Origin: an uncultured Prevotella sp.
GTDB taxonomy: Bacteria > Bacteroidota > Bacteroidia > Bacteroidales > Bacteroidaceae
Assembly: GCA_937874345.1 (NCBI GenBank)
Contig: CALNBT010000252.1
Location: 1 to 12,744, forward strand
Length of the DNA stretch: 12,744 nt
Direction: 5' to 3'
The notes below the pieces were generated by a model. It was given only the letters and a program-made list of their open reading frames with translations, had not been told where the DNA came from and ran no database searches. Position 1 is the stretch's first letter, and every line of letters begins with the position of its first letter. Shown here in pieces: positions 7,902 to 12,744 of this stretch. A program made the translations under genes and the position numbers.

Positions 7902-10900
7902 ATGTCTAGGCGTACTAAGATTGACCCTGGGAATCTTCCTCCAGGTTACGACCCAGACAAGCCCATTTTGGCATATAAAGTCGACAATAAACTCTTTTGT
8001 CCGATTCCAGGCTGCAAACACAAAGGAACGAATAATCAACATAATTTCAATAGACATCTAAAAAGCGACCACAGCCGATGTATAGATCCTAGCTATATTC
8101 GAATGCACGGTTCAGAGATTGTCTATGATAAGAGGTGCAAAGTTTTGGTTTGCTTAAAACACCAAACAGTTCGACTGAAAGATAAAGGTTTCTGCGAAGA
8201 TCCAAACTACTCTACTACAGGCACACACATCGAGACTGATCAAGAACCTTTGAACTGTGTCAAATCTGAGACTCTCGCTGTAGTGTTGCCGCCAGGTCAA
8301 GCAGTCATGGGATTACCCATTTTATCGGGATACTACTGTAATTCATGCGAGAAAGTGGTAAATGAAGAACACCGTTGCGACTCTACGAATCCTATTATAA
8401 AATGCAGCTATCAACAAATCAAGCACTTTAAGGCCCAGCACACCCGACCACACCTGGTTGGTGAAAGTGATTTGGATGCTCTATCCAAGCTGGCTCAAGA
8501 ACATCCAGCAGTACACGAAGAACGAAGATACTTGCACCGGCACGAGTTTCTCTGGAGAGATTTTCAGTTTGAAAATCACGCTGCCGTCTTGAGAAGAGTC
8601 TTGGATTATGAATCAAGTATTTGCCAAGCGATTTTTGAATTGTACTTTTATAAGCAGTACATGACGCTAAGCAGCGATAGATTTGTTGGATTCCGCAAGA
8701 CTTTGAGCCACGACATGCATGAAGCTGAGCCGTTTGGTACGTTATCAGACAAAACTGCGGTGATACGATACGCAAAGTTGTTTGGTGAGTTTGGGCTTTT
8801 GTTGCTGCGAAATCGAATTTTTCATGTTAGACACAAGGTATCTCCTCTTGGTGAAAGAGCTTCAAATTTGATGTTCCATGTTTGGAGTGAAATTCTTAAA
8901 ACAGGTGCAGATTTCGATTCAATCGTTTTAAAACTTGGTAATATTAAAAGACGCCTACCCATTGTTCAACATAAAATTAATGAGCTGGACCGCCGATTTG
9001 CAAGTGATGCAGTGGATTTAAGTAATTTGTCAGTTTGTGATATACAAGATATTTTAGTAGATGCCAATACTCAGACGGATTCAGTCCATAGACTAATGGT
9101 TCATTTACTTTTGGAAGACGGAGCTCAGAATTATACATTGCTCCAGGCTTGTGGTTATTATCTAAGGTATGGCCGTGCCGAACAACTCAATAGCATTGAT
9201 GCCCCACGGTTTATGGCTGCCATTATGTTTGCTATGAAGCTTACCTGTTGGACCCAGCTGTTACGAGATCATGATCTTGGATATAGTTTGTGGTTCCACT
9301 CTTTGGAATCTACACAAGAGTTGGGTCGTCGTTTCTACAGCCTGTGTTACGATGTTCAAAAGTATGCGGACACAAGCCCGAGCGTCAACTGCACCTGGGT
9401 TACACATGGTGAAACTATTGCTATTCAAGGTAAATGTCTTAGTTTGGATAGAGTACGCAGCGGCCTCAGGCAAATGACACAAGACTTGCGCGTTGAATTT
9501 CGAGCGTTGACATTCAATGAAGCTAGTGGTATTTTAGTTCCAGAAGATGTCACAAACCGTGATCATGGATTTAGCCCTTTTCCACGAAGGGCTGTTTTAA
9601 CCAAACACGTTGAGGACCTCCCAGATGATTTCATTGACATGAGTCAAAATTTCTTGAAGAAGTTGATGATTTTAGTTCGTCTTTGTTGTGTTGGAGCACC
9701 ACGACAAACGGAAATGGCCATGTGGACATTTCGCAACACTCAGATATTCCGTTCAATTCGATTACAAGACCAGGTTGTCCGAATTCGAAGTGATTACCAC
9801 AAGAACAAGTATATAAACGGTCGGTCTTTATCCTCAAAAGTTATGAGGTTTTTATATGTGCTGCCTTCTGGTGTGTCCGATCTCCTTGTTAAATACCTGG
9901 TTTATTTGCGACCATTGGAAGTGAAGCTCTTAAAATACAAATTGGACCAATCAAGAGATTTAGGAAGCGAGTATCCCGATATGGACCCTTCTGAACTCAT
10001 GGACTCTTTTGTGGACGATCTGCCAGAATTTTCATACGAATGCGAAGAAGAAACCTATGAAGATATGTTTTCCAATGAAAGCTCTGATGAAGATCAAGTC
10101 AACGACTCTATTGAATATCAGGAGTTGGCAGATTGTAATAACCCTATGATTCATGTTGAAACAGAATCCGGGTATAACAAAAGGAGTAAGAGTGGGCATA
10201 TGATGCAGTATTATCTTTGTCATGGACCTGATGGGTTCTGGCCTGATTACTACCTCTATCGTATGCATCATGTTTTGACAAAACAATACTTTGGGGTGCC
10301 AATTGATTTCAATGATTGGCGTCATATCTACGAATTAGCCAACGTTGATTTTGAAAAAGAACAAGCTGCGTCTGAGATCAAATCCATGTTGTCCAAAGCA
10401 ACCGGTCACACTGAGTTGACAGCAGCAATGAGTTATGGCGTGGATGGTGAACGCAGTATGGATGTTACAGTTGCTGAGTCAATTAAATTTGAGTTTCTGT
10501 CTCAACTTTACCACAATTTTCTTGAAATTGATAGAGAGGTCAGGTATTTTGACCTTGTTCGCGAAGAAAAACATATAGATATTGGAGGTGATCTTGAACC
10601 TGGTGATGAAGAACTTAACAAAGTTACACGATTCCGCCTCAATCCAGGCCAACGAGTAGTTACTGCATTGATGATTAGCGATTATTCTTTTGTTGCTGTG
10701 GTCGATGATTATGCCAAGAAATTGGGGGAGTCACATTATGATTGTCGGACAATAACAGACGAAGAAATGAAAGAGTTGGAGTTCTCCTGGGATGCCGTGG
10801 TAATTACTAATGCTCATCTGGTCTTAAAAAAGCCTGAACTGGTTCAGGAGCTACGAAAGATAAAAGGAGATGAGTATCAATTAATTTTGGTTTCGCCGCT

Positions 10901-11930
10901 TATCCCTAATTATATGTTTGAAAAGTTCAATCAAGTTCTTCAAATGGATTTGCCATACTATCGACAGACGTACTCATTTGGAAATACTATATTTTACAAG
11001 CAGTTTACGACAAAGCTACGGTTATTGTATTTATTTGGGAATATTGTACGGAGGGTCAACATGACAGAGGGTATTATTGTGATGTATTGTTCGGCATCAG
11101 CAAAAAAGTTTTTTGAGGCTGTTGTTCCATTCAAGCGACGCGATTTTGTCATATTTTTGGACGCTGACGATGATGATACAGAAGCGTTTGCATCAAAAGT
11201 ACAGTTGGTGGTTCATTACGGGAACTTCCTTTCATACATGCTTGTTATGAATCAGATTCGTGCGCAGAATGCAAAAAAGTCCCTGTGGTTGGGTTGCAAG
11301 GACGACAGTTTTAAAGAAGCCATTGACATGGACATGGCTGTGAGTCGACAATATTTGTTATTTAATGGATGCTTGCGCATGTTTCATCAAAACCATTTTA
11401 GAGGCATTGGAATGTCTTGTAGGGATATGACGGCGGATATTTCTGGACATTGCTCAAATTGTCGAAAGGAATCCGACTTGCAGTGGAAATATTTGTCGAT
11501 ACCGAAATGGCATGATTTTGATGTCAAGTTATGGCTTTTGTCAAGTTGCCCCGAGTGTCTGGGCGAGTCTAATGAACACTCAATGGATGATATGGAATGG
11601 CGCGAGACTGTGAAAGTGCCTCAAGGACATTGTCCAGAGTGTGGTGTTTGCAGTACCGACGTTTCCGGGCTGATACGAGAGGACCATGCGGGTGAGTGCC
11701 GGGTCAAATATGTTTTGCGAGGGGCGATTTTGGAATGTCTTGGACAATATGGAGAAGATTGGGAAGGAATTAAAGGACTAATGTCAGATGTATTGCGACG
11801 GCGGGGAGTATACCGGCGATCTTCAGATCATCAGTGGGTTGATTACTATACGATGAATGAGAAGCAAATTGTTGTTATTGCGGTTGAGTATTTGTATATG
11901 AGGTATTTTGATAGGGAGTTAGATTTTTAA
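7902..11930 (+). CDS. Tyrosine recombinase-like protein with degenerate RecQ-like domain (pseudo-helicase paralogue)
   Basis: Single open frame of 1342 aa, collinear with residues from about 480 to the end of the upstream fusion protein. It starts near LPPGY, with a finger C33-x4-C38-x13-H52-x4-H57, then Cys/His pairs (C105, H107; YYCNSCEK). YR residues are kept: R601 (GAPRQTEM), K634 (YHKNK), R807 (DWRH), H836 (TGHT) and Y845 (SYG). The R-to-K, R-to-H and H-to-Y spacings nearly equal those of the paralogue. An acidic insertion (about 690-750) sits between K and R. The helicase region aligns from NPGQ (914-917) but is inactive by motif. Walker A is replaced by VVDDYAKKLGES, VIDEVH by VITNAH (967-972), SAT by SPL (998-1000), and the GRAGR region by NQIRAQN (1117-1123). 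The Cys-rich C-terminus is retained (C1173, C1184, C1187; GHCPECG with C1244 and C1247). An open frame with conserved zinc and YR residues argues for a functional non-ATPase protein, perhaps a partner or regulator of the active copy (inference). Confidence 0.85.
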   Translation: MSRRTKIDPGNLPPGYDPDKPILAYKVDNKLFCPIPGCKHKGTNNQHNFNRHLKSDHSRCIDPSYIRMHGSEIVYDKRCKVLVCLKHQTVRLKDKGFCEDPNYSTTGTHIETDQEPLNCVKSETLAVVLPPGQAVMGLPILSGYYCNSCEKVVNEEHRCDSTNPIIKCSYQQIKHFKAQHTRPHLVGESDLDALSKLAQEHPAVHEERRYLHRHEFLWRDFQFENHAAVLRRVLDYESSICQAIFELYFYKQYMTLSSDRFVGFRKTLSHDMHEAEPFGTLSDKTAVIRYAKLFGEFGLLLLRNRIFHVRHKVSPLGERASNLMFHVWSEILKTGADFDSIVLKLGNIKRRLPIVQHKINELDRRFASDAVDLSNLSVCDIQDILVDANTQTDSVHRLMVHLLLEDGAQNYTLLQACGYYLRYGRAEQLNSIDAPRFMAAIMFAMKLTCWTQLLRDHDLGYSLWFHSLESTQELGRRFYSLCYDVQKYADTSPSVNCTWVTHGETIAIQGKCLSLDRVRSGLRQMTQDLRVEFRALTFNEASGILVPEDVTNRDHGFSPFPRRAVLTKHVEDLPDDFIDMSQNFLKKLMILVRLCCVGAPRQTEMAMWTFRNTQIFRSIRLQDQVVRIRSDYHKNKYINGRSLSSKVMRFLYVLPSGVSDLLVKYLVYLRPLEVKLLKYKLDQSRDLGSEYPDMDPSELMDSFVDDLPEFSYECEEETYEDMFSNESSDEDQVNDSIEYQELADCNNPMIHVETESGYNKRSKSGHMMQYYLCHGPDGFWPDYYLYRMHHVLTKQYFGVPIDFNDWRHIYELANVDFEKEQAASEIKSMLSKATGHTELTAAMSYGVDGERSMDVTVAESIKFEFLSQLYHNFLEIDREVRYFDLVREEKHIDIGGDLEPGDEELNKVTRFRLNPGQRVVTALMISDYSFVAVVDDYAKKLGESHYDCRTITDEEMKELEFSWDAVVITNAHLVLKKPELVQELRKIKGDEYQLILVSPLIPNYMFEKFNQVLQMDLPYYRQTYSFGNTIFYKQFTTKLRLLYLFGNIVRRVNMTEGIIVMYCSASAKKFFEAVVPFKRRDFVIFLDADDDDTEAFASKVQLVVHYGNFLSYMLVMNQIRAQNAKKSLWLGCKDDSFKEAIDMDMAVSRQYLLFNGCLRMFHQNHFRGIGMSCRDMTADISGHCSNCRKESDLQWKYLSIPKWHDFDVKLWLLSSCPECLGESNEHSMDDMEWRETVKVPQGHCPECGVCSTDVSGLIREDHAGECRVKYVLRGAILECLGQYGEDWEGIKGLMSDVLRRRGVYRRSSDHQWVDYYTMNEKQIVVIAVEYLYMRYFDRELDF

Positions 11931-11934
11931 ATTA

Positions 11935-11940
11935 AATAAA
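11935..11940 (+). terminator. AATAAA polyadenylation-like signal
   Basis: AATAAA begins five bases after the TAA of the pseudo-helicase gene, inside the 14-nt block shared with the upstream paralogue's 3' end. Confidence 0.45.
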
Positions 11941-11980
11941 TTTGAGATAAAAATATTTTGTGGTTAGCGAGAAGAAAAAA

Positions 11981-12021
11981 GGTTAGTTTTAAGGTTTTTT
12001 TAGTTTTTTTAGTTTTTTTTT
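11981..12021. repeat. T-tract repeat (units like TTTTTTTAG)
   Basis: Successive runs of 4-9 T are separated by AG or AAGG. It is simple-sequence DNA, possibly a transcription-end or nucleosome-excluding tract. Confidence 0.5.
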
Positions 12022-12194
12022 GGCGAAAGATCGATGACCAGTTTTATTCTTTTTGGTAAGAAAAAGGGGTTGACGCGTATCAATTAAGATCCTATAATTT
12101 TTTATTTTCATTTATCTGTTTTGGGAATGAAAATTCAAAACCTTCTTAAAAATAAAATATACAATCATCAGAAAGCAAAACAAGGTACAAATTG

Positions 12195-12216
12195 CACAAC
12201 GCAATACACAACGCAA
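12195..12216. repeat. Short CA-rich tandem repeat
   Basis: CACAACGCAA occurs at 12195-12204 and again at 12207-12216 (12-nt period), followed by a degenerate CACGACACAA tail. Two copies only. Confidence 0.45.
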
Positions 12217-12404
12217 CACAGAATAGCACGACACAAGACATTGAAAATGTAATATTGTCGTGAATCAAAATGGATGTGATTTAAGTAAACTTTTTATCGA
12301 ATGTAAATATTGAATTAATTATATAGGTATATATGTAAAAGAGTGACATGTAGTGCTATGAAAAGTGTCAAGTGCACTTTGAATATTAAATAATTGTGGT
12401 GACT

Positions 12405-12476
12405 GTTTTTATCTTATTATTTTATTATATTTTATTTTCATTTTTTTTCATTTTTTTTTTTTTCATTTTTTTTTTG
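12405..12476. repeat. Low-complexity CATTTT-rich pyrimidine tract
   Basis: Poly-T runs of increasing length are broken by single CA dinucleotides and preceded by TTATT units. This is a microsatellite-like tract; its exact length is likely to vary and to be prone to sequencing error. Confidence 0.6.
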
Positions 12477-12744
12477 TGTTGTGCCGGGTAATAATTTTAC
12501 GTTTGTTGGCTTGAAATTTACAAAATACTACTTTGGCCTCCTTGGATTGTGAAAATTTTAGAAAGACCATATAAAATAATCGTTTGAAATTGGGATAGAC
12601 CACAGACAACTTTTGATCTCATTCTTATTTTCCAAGCAATTTTTTGTGTAGATGAAAGTTGATGTGAAGATATTCTTGAAATCTGTTTTAAGTATTATGT
12701 TACCATATTACTAGATTTGGGATAAATTAGTCATCATATTATAA

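Larger units (their letters stand above)
11931..12744. other. AT-rich non-coding right flank
   Basis: 814 nt downstream of the last gene with no convincing ORF, exon pair, tRNA or other RNA gene. It starts with a polyadenylation-like signal and contains T-tract repeats, a short CA-rich tandem repeat and a long CATTTT-rich pyrimidine tract. No telomere-type array (such as TTAGGG repeats), inverted terminal repeat or target-site duplication is recognisable. Confidence 0.6.

Noticed and set aside
12073..12078. ACGCGT as an MBF (MCB) cell-cycle promoter site
   Set aside because: Single copy with no nearby gene start; another copy lies inside coding sequence near 5246, so chance is the simpler explanation.
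12361..12381. Small hairpin AAAGTG...CACTTT
   Set aside because: A 6-bp stem in AT-rich DNA is expected by chance and has no associated gene or T-run pattern.
11931..12744. Telomere or subtelomeric repeats at the right end
   Set aside because: Only isolated GGTTAG strings and T-tracts are present; there is no tandem telomeric repeat.

Overview
The window is nuclear DNA of a eukaryote, most probably a fungus. It is AT-rich, and genes are interrupted by very short spliceosomal introns (46-53 nt) with GTAAGT/GTATGT donors, CTAAC-type branch sites and TAG acceptors. Intergenic gaps are only 60-131 nt. Small introns of this type occur in several fungal lineages, including Schizosaccharomyces-like, early-diverging Saccharomycotina and zygomycete fungi. 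The lineage cannot be fixed from sequence alone.

Layout: two leftward genes and two rightward genes diverge from an 88-nt gap at 1950-2037. (1) 1-623, minus: the N-terminal part of a spliced gene that runs off the left edge just where a PIF1-type Walker A motif would be expected. (2) 684-1949, minus: an intact, short (421 aa) PIF1-like 5'-3' DNA helicase. (3) 2038-7770, plus: a five-exon gene rebuilt here by splicing (1843 aa). It has a long acidic/Ser-rich disordered N-terminus, a C2H2-like zinc finger, a tyrosine-recombinase-like (YR) domain, a RecQ-like SF2 helicase and a Cys-rich C-terminus. (4) 7902-11930, plus: a 1342-aa paralogue with the same zinc finger, YR and Cys-rich regions. Its helicase region has lost the Walker A, DExH, SAT and arginine-finger motifs, yet the reading frame is fully open. 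(5) 11931-12744: AT-rich, low-complexity flank with no gene that I can support.

The most interesting content is the ensemble: probably two PIF1-type helicases back to back with a tandem pair of recombinase-RecQ fusion proteins, one apparently active and one a pseudo-helicase. This resembles a DNA-mobilising or subtelomeric element (compare telomere-linked RecQ helicases, and YR elements such as Cryptons) more than housekeeping DNA. No element ends, telomere repeats or target-site duplications are visible, so mobility is an inference. The two fusion genes share more than protein homology: an intron at nearly the same place with matching internal sequence, and a 14-nt identity at their 3' ends. 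Both point to tandem duplication followed by divergence.
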